DNA of 64,000 bases from Pontibacter silvestris (lineage in GTDB: Bacteria; Bacteroidota; Bacteroidia; Cytophagales; Hymenobacteraceae). Positions 1-8,261 of the stretch are shown piece after piece. Position 1 is the first letter of the stretch. Every line of letters begins with the position of its first letter. The translations under genes and the position numbers were made by a program. Where the stretch lies: assembly GCF_020907275.1 (NCBI RefSeq), contig NZ_JAJJWI010000009.1, forward strand, positions 30,005 to 94,004, given 5' to 3'. The notes beneath the pieces were generated by a model. It was not told the origin of the DNA. It worked only from the letters and a program-made list of their open reading frames with translations, and made no database searches.

Positions 1-393
1 ATTTATGCTTAGCAGTACATCCTGCGTTACAAAGCCCAGCTTATGGTTTTCAGAATCTTCTCCCATTTTTACCATCACAGGCTTATTAAACTTCTGATTA
101 TCTCCCATAAAGGCATCAAACAGATCTTTAATACTGGAATAGATAATACTGACAAGTGGTACTTTATGCAAAACACGTTCTGCGATAGTAATAAACGGAC
201 GCACAAAGAAAGAGGAACCGATCCAGCCTACCACCGTCAGTAAAAGCACCATCAGCAGGATACCCAACCCCGGGATACCCAGATCGAACAGGCTATCTAG
301 CCAATCAATCACAGCTACCACAATCCAGACGGTAAGAGTAAAGGGGGCTATAATCAAAAGCCCGTTAAGGAAATAGCGGATAAATCGGTTCAT
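1..393 (-). CDS. DUF502 family membrane protein (3' end outside window)
   Basis: The minus strand reads open from an ATG at 393 to base 1, giving 131 residues with no stop, so the C-terminus lies outside the window. The product starts MNRFIRYFLNGLLIIAPFTL and shows two hydrophobic segments, about residues 9-29 and 43-62, followed by a soluble part containing VPLVSIIYSSIKDLFDAF and a PVMVKMGE stretch. The arrangement of a polar N-terminus, the LxIIAPxxxT helix, a second helix and the VPxxxxIYxxIK motif is that of DUF502 proteins, predicted inner-membrane proteins of unknown function. It is followed on the same strand by ispH after an 84-base gap. The family call is by recognition; no function is claimed. 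Confidence 0.8.
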   Translation of the reverse strand, partial: MNRFIRYFLNGLLIIAPFTLTVWIVVAVIDWLDSLFDLGIPGLGILLMVLLLTVVGWIGSSFFVRPFITIAERVLHKVPLVSIIYSSIKDLFDAFMGDNQKFNKPVMVKMGEDSENHKLGFVTQDVLLSIN

Positions 394-477
394 ATGGTAT
401 GTTCACAAAAAAGGCTTTGCCTAAGCAAAGCCTAAATATAGTAATTATGCTTTATATTTAACCATAAGCTATTTACG

Positions 478-1371
478 CTAGGCAACCTCTGTATTCAACT
501 TTTTTATACTGTCAGCAACCTGCTGCATCAGCCACATAGGCGTAGAAGTAGCACCGCAAATACCTACACTGGTAGCATTGGTAAACCATGCTTTCTCCAG
601 CTCCTCTTCGCTTTCTATAAAGTAGCTGTTCGGATTGTGCTGCTTGCATACGCTGTACAAAGCTTTTCCGTTCGAGCTTTTTTTCCCGCTTACAAACACA
701 ATTACATCGTGCTCTGCTGAAAACTTTGTTAGCTGCGGCTCCCGATTCGACACCTGCCGGCAAATGCTGTCGTTTGCATCAAAAGCCGGAAGCGTGCTAT
801 CCTGGTTTGCCTGCTGCATACGCTCTTCTATCAATGCTTTAATATGATAGAAGCCTTTGGTGCTCTTAGTTGTCTGGCTGAAAAGTGTGACGGGTTTCCT
901 GAAGTCTATCTTTGCCAGATCTTCTTCCGTAGTTACAATAATTGCTTCGCCACGCGTCTGCCCAGCCAAACCAATTACTTCCGCATGCCCCTGCTGCCCG
1001 TAAATAACAATCTGGCCGTCTTCATTCTTGGTAGAATCAAAAGCATGTTTCACCCGGTTTTGCAGCTTCAGCACAACCGGACAGGAAGCATCTATCAGTT
1101 CAATGTTATTTTCCAAAGCAAGCTTATACGTTTCTGGGGGCTCACCGTGTGCTCTGATCAGGACTTTACAGTCGCGCAGTTCCTGCAGCTGATCGCGGTC
1201 TATAATTCGAAGCCCTTTTTCATAAAGGCGCTTCACTTCCATACCATTATGCACAATATCGCCAAGGCAGTAGAGTTCCTTGCAATTCTCCATTTCATCC
1301 TCAGCCATTTGTATGGCGAATTCCACGCCAAAACAATAGCCAGAGTTTTTATCTATGGTTACGTTCATCAC
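478..1371 (-). CDS. ispH: 4-hydroxy-3-methylbut-2-enyl diphosphate reductase (IspH/LytB)
   Basis: Last enzyme of the non-mevalonate (MEP) isoprenoid pathway; it reduces HMBPP to IPP and DMAPP with a 4Fe-4S cluster in the cytoplasm. The 297-residue product has the N-terminal GYCFGV motif and three cysteines in the expected places (C13, C97 in ASCPVV, C204 in DSICRQ), the HGEPPE and GHAEV histidines (H75, H129), and a C-terminal STPMW stretch. The length is usual for the family. The first two codons are both ATG, so the start could be 1371 or 1368. The gene overlaps the end of cmk by 4 bases, which suggests translational coupling. Confidence in the function is high. Confidence 0.95.
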   Translation of the reverse strand: MMNVTIDKNSGYCFGVEFAIQMAEDEMENCKELYCLGDIVHNGMEVKRLYEKGLRIIDRDQLQELRDCKVLIRAHGEPPETYKLALENNIELIDASCPVVLKLQNRVKHAFDSTKNEDGQIVIYGQQGHAEVIGLAGQTRGEAIIVTTEEDLAKIDFRKPVTLFSQTTKSTKGFYHIKALIEERMQQANQDSTLPAFDANDSICRQVSNREPQLTKFSAEHDVIVFVSGKKSSNGKALYSVCKQHNPNSYFIESEEELEKAWFTNATSVGICGATSTPMWLMQQVADSIKKLNTEVA

Positions 1372-2069
1372 TTTGCTTCAATATTTTCTTTCTCAAACAT
1401 AGCTGAGGCAGTTTTATTTAATACAAACTCTACCTGTTCTTCTATTACCATGTGTGAGGTATCCAGTAAATGAGCATCCTCTGCCTGTCGCAGCGGGCTT
1501 TCTGTTCTGGTTGAATCTATTTTATCCCGCTTTTCCAGGTTTTCTCTAATCTCGTCCAGGTTTACTAATTGCTTCTTTTCGAGTAGCTCCTGCTGCCGCC
1601 TTTTGGCACGGGTGTTTACATCGGCTGTCATAAAAATTTTCACCTCCGCATCCGGGAATACAGCTGTGCCTATGTCACGGCCATCCATTACTACGCCGCG
1701 CTTCTTGCCCATGTTCTGTTGTTGTGCCACCATTGCTTTTCGCACCTCTGGTATTACACTTACCTCGCTCACATTATTAGAGATATACATCTTCCTGATC
1801 TCATCTTCCACATTAAGACCATTTAGAAAAACTTCGTTTCTCTTAGCCTTAGGATTATAGTGGAAAGATATCTCGATATTATCGAGTGCTTTTTGAATCT
1901 CTTTTGGGTTGGTTAGCGAAATATGGTTCTGAAGAAAATACAACGTAACCGCTCTATACATGGCACCAGTATCAATGTAGGCGTACCCAAGTTCAGCAGC
2001 CACCAGTTTTGCAGTCGTACTTTTACCGCACGAGGAGTAGCCGTCGATAGCAATCACGATTTTCTTCAT
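1368..2069 (-). CDS. cmk: Cytidylate kinase
   Basis: Phosphorylates CMP and dCMP with ATP in pyrimidine nucleotide metabolism. From the chosen ATG at 2069 the protein begins MKKIVIAIDGYSSCGKST, with the P-loop near residue 10 and then the YIDTGAMYRA motif; VVMDGRDIGTAVFPDA is the CMP-binding/DGRDIGT motif of the family. An in-frame ATG lies 13 codons upstream (2108), but that extension would precede the usual start just before the P-loop strand and would overlap the small gene upstream. The length of 233 residues is typical. The gene is immediately upstream of ispH and overlaps it by 4 bases. Confidence 0.94.
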   Translation of the reverse strand: MKKIVIAIDGYSSCGKSTTAKLVAAELGYAYIDTGAMYRAVTLYFLQNHISLTNPKEIQKALDNIEISFHYNPKAKRNEVFLNGLNVEDEIRKMYISNNVSEVSVIPEVRKAMVAQQQNMGKKRGVVMDGRDIGTAVFPDAEVKIFMTADVNTRAKRRQQELLEKKQLVNLDEIRENLEKRDKIDSTRTESPLRQAEDAHLLDTSHMVIEEQVEFVLNKTASAMFEKENIEAK

Positions 2070-2086
2070 AACAAGCAGAATAGGAA

Positions 2087-2245
2087 TTAATTTGAATCGC
2101 AAGGGCAAGGCAGTTTACCGCGCTTAGCCTTTCTCTTAAGTGAAGCAGTCTTTTTTTGCTGTGGTGTTTTAGCAGTACACCCCTCCAGGGCAGAACCTGT
2201 AACCAAAAAGCACGCTAAAACAAGGTATGAAACTATCTTTCTCAA
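2087..2245 (-). CDS. Small putative lipoprotein of unknown function
   Basis: Minus-strand reading frame of 52 codons from a TTG at 2245, giving MRKIVSYLVLACFLVTGSAL followed by EGC. This is a basic-hydrophobic signal sequence with a weak lipobox (L-E-G-C). The short mature part is lysine/arginine rich with a CPCDSN C-terminus. The frame extends to an ATG at 2335, but that longer start would put non-signal residues first and overlap the start of ade on the other strand, so the TTG is preferred. It ends 17 bases before cmk and may share its transcript. No family is recognised; the KRKAKRGKLPCPC tail is the most distinctive feature. The gene call is moderately supported. Confidence 0.5.
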   Translation of the reverse strand: MRKIVSYLVLACFLVTGSALEGCTAKTPQQKKTASLKRKAKRGKLPCPCDSN

Positions 2246-2329
2246 AATGACTGTATTTAATGCAAATATAAAGTAATTTACGGGTTCAAGCCCAAACCAA
2301 TACAATTTATCTGAACAAAACATACGAAC

Positions 2330-3970
2330 ATGCACACAGACTTTACCGTTAGCGGCCGTATTATAGACCTACACCAGCAAGAAATTTATGAAGGTACTGT
2401 TCATGTCACCAACGGACAGATTTCTAAAATAGTTCGTGAGGTAACTGAAAGCCAAAAGTATATTCTACCGGGTTTTATAGATGCTCATGTGCATGTAGAG
2501 AGCTCTATGCTTGTGCCTTGTGAGTTTGCCCGGCTGGCTGTTGTGCATGGTACTGTAACCACTGTTTCGGACCCACACGAAATAGGAAATGTGTTAGGCA
2601 TAAAAGGTGTAGAGTACATGATAGAGAACGGAAATAAAGTACCATTTAAGTTTTACTTTGGTGCCCCCTCTTGTGTACCTGCCACTCCTTTTGAAACTGC
2701 CGGAGCCGAAATAACAGCTGCCGATATTGAAAAGCTTTTCCAGCGGAAAGAAATAAAGTACCTCGCTGAAATGATGAACTGGCCAGGCGTACTAAACCGT
2801 GATGCTAGTGTAATGGAGAAAATTGAACTGGCGAAAAAATACGGCAAGACAGTAGATGGGCATGCACCTGGTTTAAGAGGAGAGCAAGCGCTGTTATATG
2901 CCTCTGCGGGCATTTCCACAGACCACGAATGTTTTACTGCTGAAGAGGCCCTGGATAAATTGGCTGCAGGAATGAAAATATTGATACGTGAAGGCAGTGC
3001 AGCTAAAAACTTTGAGGCGCTAATTCCTCTGCTAGCTGATTACCCGGACGATATTATGTTCTGCTCTGATGACAAACACCCTGACAACTTGGTAGAAGGG
3101 CACATAAACCTGCTGGTAAAACGAGCCTTAGCCAAAGGACACGGCCTGTTTCATGTGTTGAAAGCAGCCTGTAAAAACCCGATAGATCATTTTAAACTGG
3201 ATGTAGGCCTGTTGCAGCAAAATGATCCTGCCGACTTTATAGTAGTGGACAATCTTGATGACTTTAACATACTGAAGACTTACATTAACGGAGAACTAGT
3301 AGCAGCGCAAGGCAGAACTAACATTCCTTTTACGCCAAGCGAAAAAATAAACAACTTTAACACAGCACCTAAAGCTCCTGAACAATTTGCCATTGCAGCA
3401 GACAAGGCAACTCAGATAAGAGTCATAGAAACCTTCGACGGGCAACTGATCACCAAAGAACAATGGGCCACACCTAAAATTGAGAATGGGTTTATAGTTT
3501 CTGACACAGCACAAGACGTGCTGAAGCTAACTGTGGTGAACCGGTATGAAAATGCAGAACCTGCCGTAGCTTTTATCAAGAATGTCGGCTTAAAACGTGG
3601 TGCCATTGCTTCTTCAGTAGGGCATGATTCGCATAATATTATTGCCGTAGGAGCAGATGATGAAAGCATTGCCAAAGCTGTTAACCTGATTATTGGTGCT
3701 AAAGGAGGCGTAGCAGCCGTTGATGGAACCGTTGAGCAGCTGTTGCCTTTACCAGTAGCAGGCATTATGTCGGCTGAGGACGGTTATAAAGTGGCCAACG
3801 CCTATTCAGCAATTGACAAAATGAGCAAAGATATGGGCAGCACCTTGGCATCCCCGTTCATGACGCTTTCTTTTATGGCTTTGCTGGTAATTCCGTCACT
3901 TAAGTTAAGTGATAAAGGATTGTTTAACGGAGATGTTTTTCAATTTGTATCTGTAGCAGAGGCTAGATAA
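2330..3970 (+). CDS. ade: Adenine deaminase
   Basis: Converts adenine to hypoxanthine and ammonia in purine salvage; a metal-dependent amidohydrolase of the cytoplasm. The 546-residue protein has the metal-binding HVH motif (about residues 53-55, in GFIDAHVHVESSML), VSDPHEIGNVLG, the EMMNWPGV segment and the FCSDDKHPDNL motif, and the C-terminal adenine deaminase domain with SVGHDSHNI and GGVAAVDG. The length matches the usual Ade (about 540-580). It is a single gene on the plus strand, ends at a very long palindromic terminator, and has no purine gene beside it. Recognition is secure. Confidence 0.95.
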   Translation: MHTDFTVSGRIIDLHQQEIYEGTVHVTNGQISKIVREVTESQKYILPGFIDAHVHVESSMLVPCEFARLAVVHGTVTTVSDPHEIGNVLGIKGVEYMIENGNKVPFKFYFGAPSCVPATPFETAGAEITAADIEKLFQRKEIKYLAEMMNWPGVLNRDASVMEKIELAKKYGKTVDGHAPGLRGEQALLYASAGISTDHECFTAEEALDKLAAGMKILIREGSAAKNFEALIPLLADYPDDIMFCSDDKHPDNLVEGHINLLVKRALAKGHGLFHVLKAACKNPIDHFKLDVGLLQQNDPADFIVVDNLDDFNILKTYINGELVAAQGRTNIPFTPSEKINNFNTAPKAPEQFAIAADKATQIRVIETFDGQLITKEQWATPKIENGFIVSDTAQDVLKLTVVNRYENAEPAVAFIKNVGLKRGAIASSVGHDSHNIIAVGADDESIAKAVNLIIGAKGGVAAVDGTVEQLLPLPVAGIMSAEDGYKVANAYSAIDKMSKDMGSTLASPFMTLSFMALLVIPSLKLSDKGLFNGDVFQFVSVAEAR

Positions 3971-3990
3971 GACATAAGCCTTTTGCCTTA

Positions 3991-4049
3991 CAACTATAAA
4001 CACAAAAGCGGATGCTGTTATTTGGCATCCGCTTTTGTGTTTATAGTTG
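3991..4049. terminator. Long perfect palindrome, bidirectional terminator
   Basis: Two perfect 25-base arms (3991-4015 and 4025-4049) with a 9-base loop lie between the convergent ends of ade (plus) and the response regulator (minus). The distal ends of the arms are A/T rich and supply a T-rich tail on both strands. The position and symmetry indicate a shared rho-independent terminator. Confidence 0.8.
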
Positions 4050-4055
4050 TGTACT

Positions 4056-4496
4056 CTATTCCTGATCAGCTTTGCCTTCAGGAAAATATTTTTCCAGCAA
4101 GGCACTTACTTTCTCTGATGTAAGAGGTTTTGTTAAATACTCAGCAGCATATTTTTTGGAATTGGCTGTATCCTGAGGGTGTGTAGAGGTAGTCAACACA
4201 GCCATCACGATTCCCTTCCTGAAATCATTATTAAGACGTTCATATAAATCAAGCATCTCGAAACCGTCCATCACTGGCATGTTAATATCTAAAAAGATTA
4301 ACTCCGGGTGAAAGTAGTTTTTGTTTGATTCTTCATAATTATCGTTACTTACGTTATACAAATAATCAAACGCCTGCTTGCCATTCACAAACGTGCGGAT
4401 GTTTTCAGTCACGTCCATCCTGTCAAGCAGTCTCTGGTTTAAAAAGTTTGTAGTGTCATCGTCATCTATAAGCAAGACACCTTTTAATTTTCTCAT
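4056..4496 (-). CDS. Single-domain response regulator (CheY-like receiver)
   Basis: The 146-residue product is one receiver domain with no output domain. It has the acidic pocket (LLIDDDDTT, about residues 8-16), the phospho-acceptor aspartate in LIFLDINMPVMDG, the conserved threonine in VLTTSTHP and the lysine in LTKPLTS. Such stand-alone receivers in Bacteroidota usually pass phosphate between kinases or act by protein contact, but here no histidine kinase is adjacent, so the partner is unknown. The gene is monocistronic; ade converges on it, and about 480 bases of AT-rich DNA separate it from the next gene. Confidence 0.9.
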   Translation of the reverse strand: MRKLKGVLLIDDDDTTNFLNQRLLDRMDVTENIRTFVNGKQAFDYLYNVSNDNYEESNKNYFHPELIFLDINMPVMDGFEMLDLYERLNNDFRKGIVMAVLTTSTHPQDTANSKKYAAEYLTKPLTSEKVSALLEKYFPEGKADQE

Positions 4497-4910
4497 TCTG
4501 TACTCCTATCTCAAACTCTAAACATATACGGAGGAAGCAGCCTCATAAGTTATATTGCAAAGAACACAACTTTGCATAAAATTTATAAATATTTCCTCTA
4601 CGGATTTTACCCTATAAGCATTCTCTTAATATAATTACTTATTTAGTAACCCTTTACAAGCTACATTAAAGGAAGCAGCACCTCTATTTAACTGTATAAA
4701 TTTGCACACAAAGCTATATATAATTTTTATTTATTATATAGGAAAATCTAATATATTATGCAACCTCAACACCATTATTAATCAGCGTGTTACAACAAAA
4801 ATCACACAAAAGACACTACATAATAATTAAATTCTAAAACTATAAGATCTTCTCTTTCTTGTTTAGCCTTGCAGATGATGCTCAGCCTTAACATCATAAA
4901 ATTCATAAAC
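4497..4910. other. AT-rich intergenic stretch, no gene seen
   Basis: This stretch lies upstream of the response regulator. It is very AT-rich with runs such as tatataatttttatttatt and has no ORF with coding character and no RNA gene that I can recognise. It presumably contains the promoter of the response regulator, but no clear TAnnTTTG box was found. Confidence 0.6.
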
Positions 4911-4949
4911 CAAAGAAAGCTGCCTCATTTTCTGAAACAGCTTTCTTTG
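4911..4949 (-). terminator. Hairpin terminator of the cysteine synthase-like gene
   Basis: Twelve-base perfect arms (4911-4922 and 4938-4949) with a 15-base loop lie just downstream of the minus-strand gene ending at 4973. The arm ends are A/T rich, and a run of A on the plus strand flanks the hairpin. Confidence 0.65.
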
Positions 4950-4972
4950 AAAAAGTTTGCTACCATCCTTAA

Positions 4973-5956
4973 TTAATCAATGTATCCTTTAGATCGCATC
5001 CAGTCATCATTGTATATCTTATTAAGATAACGGGTACCGTGGTCAGCCAACAGCACCACCATCATATCATCTTTTGTCAGGTGCTCTTTGGCGTATTCTA
5101 AAGCTCCATGCACAGCAGAGCCGCTCGACCAGCCAACAAAGAGGCCTTCTTCCCGGGCTAGCCTTCGGGTCATAAGAGCGCCATCTTTATCAGAGACTTT
5201 GATAAAAGTATCAATGAGGTCGAAGTTTACGTTCTTCGGTAAAATATCTTCCCCTATACCTTCTGTGGCATAAGGGTAAATCTCATTCTTATCAAAAACA
5301 CCTGTCTCCTTGTACTTTTTAAACACAGAGCCATAGGTATCGATTCCAACTGTTTTGATATTGGGGTTTTGCTCTTTCAGAAAGCCTGAGATACCGGACA
5401 CAGTACCGCCAGTACCCACACCTGTTGCAAAATAAGTTATCTCGCCATTGGTCTGGTCCCATATTTCCGGCCCTGTAGATTCGTAGTGCGCTGCCGTATT
5501 AGACATATTATCGTACTGATTAGGGTAGAACGAGTTCGGAATTTCCTGGTTCAGTTTCCTGGCGACAGAATAATAAGACTCAGGGTCGTCAGACTCCACA
5601 TCCGTAGGACAAACAATAACTTCAGCCCCTACCGCTTTTAGAATATTTATTTTCTCCTGCCCTTGCTTATCTGTTAGGGTAAAAATACACCTGTACCCTT
5701 TAGCAATGGCTGCCAGCGCTAAGCCCATGCCCGTGTTGCCGGATGTTCCTTCTATAATTGTTCCGCCGGGCTTCAGAATACCTGCTTTTTCAGCATCTTC
5801 AATCATTCTGAGAGCCATCCGGTCTTTTACTGAATTACCAGGATTCATATATTCCACTTTGGCAAGCACGGTAGCTTCTAAGCCTTTCGTTACACTGTTC
5901 AGTTTCACCAAAGGAGTGTTTCCGATAGCCTCGGTAATATGGTTCAGGTACTTCAT
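4973..5956 (-). CDS. PLP-dependent cysteine synthase / cystathionine beta-synthase-like enzyme
   Basis: Fold-type II PLP enzyme of the CysK/CBS family, 327 residues. The PLP lysine is K44 in NPGNSVKDR, the substrate loop is TSGNTG (71-76), and a GVGTGGT phosphate-binding loop follows. The NQYDNMSNTAAHY and GWSSGSAV segments look more like cystathionine beta-synthase than O-acetylserine sulfhydrylase, which usually has SSGA. There is no regulatory CBS domain pair at the C-terminus. The reaction is therefore either cysteine synthesis from O-acetylserine or homocysteine plus serine condensation; the sequence alone does not decide. The gene is monocistronic and divergent from sucD. Confidence 0.88.
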   Translation of the reverse strand: MKYLNHITEAIGNTPLVKLNSVTKGLEATVLAKVEYMNPGNSVKDRMALRMIEDAEKAGILKPGGTIIEGTSGNTGMGLALAAIAKGYRCIFTLTDKQGQEKINILKAVGAEVIVCPTDVESDDPESYYSVARKLNQEIPNSFYPNQYDNMSNTAAHYESTGPEIWDQTNGEITYFATGVGTGGTVSGISGFLKEQNPNIKTVGIDTYGSVFKKYKETGVFDKNEIYPYATEGIGEDILPKNVNFDLIDTFIKVSDKDGALMTRRLAREEGLFVGWSSGSAVHGALEYAKEHLTKDDMMVVLLADHGTRYLNKIYNDDWMRSKGYID

Positions 5957-6124
5957 TTTTATTATCTAAAGGTTTTAATGTAAAGGTACATATATTAAAT
6001 CACTCTCTTAAGCTTACGTACAATAACGTTCCTAAGGCAATTGTAATCCTTAATCAACAGTAAAAATAGACACAACAAGATTCTGCCTGCATTTGTAAGG
6101 TAACTATATTAGGGATAACTATTT

Positions 6125-6155
6125 TTTGCATGGCCCACAAAAAAGCCTATTTTTG
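6125..6155 (+). promoter_or_regulatory. Bacteroidota-type promoter for sucD
   Basis: A TTTG at 6125-6128 (-33 element) and TATTTTTG at 6148-6155, a perfect TAnnTTTG -7 element, are separated by 19 bases. This is the known consensus for the primary sigma factor of Bacteroidota. It implies a transcript start near 6160, about 40 bases before the sucD ATG at 6204. Confidence 0.75.
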
Positions 6156-6203
6156 CACTAACCTTAAGTTAGAGTGTCTATACATCAACTAAATAACATA
6201 CAC

Positions 6204-7094
6204 ATGAGTGTTTTAGTAAATAAAGATTCGAAAGTGATCGTGCAGGGCTTTACCGGCTCGGAAGGTACTTTCCACGCACAGCAGATGATTGAGTACGGCA
6301 CAAACGTTGTTGGTGGCGTAACTCCAGGCAAAGGTGGACAAACTCACCTCGACCGCCCGGTATTTAATACTGTAGCAGATGCTGTAAAAGAAACTGGTGC
6401 CGATGTATCCATCATTTTTGTGCCACCTGCCTTCGCTGCCGATTCTATTATGGAAGCTGCCGGATCAGGTATTAAAGTAATTATTGCTATTACAGAGGGT
6501 ATTCCTGTAAAAGACATGATTACAGCGAAAAACTTCCTGAAAGATAAAGATGTTACACTCATCGGACCGAACTGCCCAGGTGTAATTACGCCAGGTGAGG
6601 CGAAAGTAGGTATTATGCCGGGTTTCGTGTTCAAATCAGGCAGAATCGGTATCGTTTCTAAGTCTGGAACGCTTACTTATGAGGCAGCCGACCAGATTGT
6701 GAAAGCTGGCTTAGGTATCTCTACAGCTATTGGTATCGGTGGTGACCCTATTATTGGCACGCCAACTAAAGATGCGGTTGAGTTACTGATGCACGACCCT
6801 GAGACTGATGCTATTGTAATGATAGGTGAGATTGGTGGTAACTATGAGGCTGTTGCTTCTGAATATATCAAATCAACTGGTAACAAGAAACCTGTTGTAG
6901 GCTTTATCGCAGGCCAGACAGCACCTCCAGGACGCCGTATGGGTCACGCTGGTGCTATTATTGGCGGTGCTGACGATACTGCTGCTGCTAAAATGAAAAT
7001 TATGCGTGAGTCTGGTATTCATGTAGTAGAGTCTCCGGCAACAATAGGTGAGGCTATGGTAAAAGCACTGCAAGAAGCTGGCATCAACGCTTAA
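6204..7094 (+). CDS. sucD: Succinyl-CoA synthetase (ADP/GDP-forming) alpha subunit
   Basis: Alpha subunit of the TCA-cycle enzyme that interconverts succinyl-CoA and succinate with substrate-level phosphorylation. The protein of 296 residues from the ATG at 6204 begins [20 protein letters not shown], the usual start of the family. It has the CoA-binding GFTGSEG loop (about 15-21), the GPNCPGVI segment and the phosphohistidine loop [11 protein letters not shown] near residue 245. An upstream in-frame ATG at 6174 would add ten residues not seen in the family, and the predicted transcript start leaves little leader for it. The beta-subunit gene sucC is not adjacent, so it must lie elsewhere. It ends at a strong palindromic terminator. 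Confidence 0.96.
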   Translation: MSVLVNKDSKVIVQGFTGSEGTFHAQQMIEYGTNVVGGVTPGKGGQTHLDRPVFNTVADAVKETGADVSIIFVPPAFAADSIMEAAGSGIKVIIAITEGIPVKDMITAKNFLKDKDVTLIGPNCPGVITPGEAKVGIMPGFVFKSGRIGIVSKSGTLTYEAADQIVKAGLGISTAIGIGGDPIIGTPTKDAVELLMHDPETDAIVMIGEIGGNYEAVASEYIKSTGNKKPVVGFIAGQTAPPGRRMGHAGAIIGGADDTAAAKMKIMRESGIHVVESPATIGEAMVKALQEAGINA

Positions 7095-7110
7095 GCTTAA
7101 TAAAAGCTAT

Positions 7111-7151
7111 AAAACAAGAAAGGCAGCCTTTAAGGCTGCCTTTCTTGTTTT
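7111..7151. terminator. Perfect 20-base-arm terminator hairpin
   Basis: The arms 7111-7130 and 7132-7151 are exact inverse complements around one central base, with a GC-rich core (ggcagcc/ggctgcc) and an A-rich start and T-rich end. It lies between convergent sucD (plus) and the oxidoreductase gene (minus) and can serve both. Confidence 0.85.
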
Positions 7152-7175
7152 ATACTACAGCACAGTTGAACCTAT

Positions 7176-8168
7176 CTATTCCTCACTCTTCTGCTTACGC
7201 CCTGCTATCTGGTCCATCACCCAAGCTGTACGTGCCGCTGATATGCCTGTACTAGGGCTTTTACCTTGGCCAGTCAGTTCATTTACTATAGTTTGTATGA
7301 GCGGCTGTTGCACATGGGCAGGAGGTGGCAGTGTGAATTTCTTTAGGCCCTTCGCTGTCTCCAGCACCACGGGGGCATTAGAGAAGGAAGGAAAAGTTAT
7401 CTTACCTAAGCTACCAACTATTTCAATGCAATCAGTTTGTTGTGCCTTGGCAACATTAAAGCACCAAACACCACTGCCCAAGGCCCCGGTCTGGAATCTA
7501 AACTGCCCTGTCACAATGTCTTCGGCAGTATATAAGCCCATTTGGTTTGCTACCTGGCCAGACGCAGAGACAATTGGGCATAAAATATAATCCAGAAAAT
7601 CTAGCTGGTGCGATGCTAAGTCAAAAAATAAGCCTCCTCCTGAAACCTCTGGTCTTACACGCCAGGGTAGATTTTCCTTGTCCAGACCTTGTTTAGAAGG
7701 CTGGTACAACCGGATATTCACAAAGCGGACTTCACCAACAGTTCCGCTAGCTATTAGCTCCTTTACTTTCAGAAACGCGGGGAGGCATCTGCGGTAATAG
7801 GCTACAAAAAGAGGTACCTGTGCCTGCTGGCAGGCTGCTATCATTTTCTGGCACTGGGCATGCGTTAGTGCCATAGGTTTTTCAACATACACTGGCTTAC
7901 CTGCCGCTGCTACTTGTAGCACATAGTCTGCGTGTGAGTTGGGAGGAGTCGCAACATACACAGCATCTACATTAGGGTCCTGAATCAGTTCTTGTGCGTT
8001 ATTGTACCACTTGGATACCCGGTGCCGCTGAGCGTAGTCCCTAGCCTTTTCAGCATCACGACGCATAACCGCTACCAGTTGTGAGTTTGCAACTTTCTGA
8101 AAAGCCGGGCCACTTTTAACTTCCGTTACATCGCCGCAGCCGATTATTCCCCAACGTACTGTTTGCAT
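7176..8168 (-). CDS. Gfo/Idh/MocA family NAD(P)-dependent oxidoreductase
   Basis: The 330-residue product has an N-terminal Rossmann domain (RWGIIGCGDVTE, residues 5-16) and the family EKPMALT motif, whose lysine takes part in catalysis, preceded by VYVATPPNSHADYV. The C-terminal alpha/beta domain contains SGGGLFFDLASHQLDFLDY, with the conserved GG..D...H pattern. Members oxidise or reduce sugars, inositols and related cyclic alcohols; the substrate cannot be told here because no sugar-uptake or catabolic gene is adjacent. It is monocistronic and lies upstream of a terminator shared with sucD. Confidence 0.9.
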   Translation of the reverse strand: MQTVRWGIIGCGDVTEVKSGPAFQKVANSQLVAVMRRDAEKARDYAQRHRVSKWYNNAQELIQDPNVDAVYVATPPNSHADYVLQVAAAGKPVYVEKPMALTHAQCQKMIAACQQAQVPLFVAYYRRCLPAFLKVKELIASGTVGEVRFVNIRLYQPSKQGLDKENLPWRVRPEVSGGGLFFDLASHQLDFLDYILCPIVSASGQVANQMGLYTAEDIVTGQFRFQTGALGSGVWCFNVAKAQQTDCIEIVGSLGKITFPSFSNAPVVLETAKGLKKFTLPPPAHVQQPLIQTIVNELTGQGKSPSTGISAARTAWVMDQIAGRKQKSEE

Positions 8169-8261
8169 ATTCTCCTGTTAAAGCACAGGTATGAAGTTAG
8201 CAGGAATAACATCAAAATCAACAATATATAGCTAAAAATTCCTATAGCTGCAAAAATCGCT

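Noticed and set aside
844..1473. A 209-codon plus-strand frame inside ispH/cmk
   Set aside because: It lies antisense to two well recognised genes and its translation has no family likeness; it is a codon-bias shadow.
2281..2300. A T-loop-like sequence (gggttcaagccc)
   Set aside because: No acceptor stem, D arm or anticodon arm can be built around it, so it is not a tRNA.
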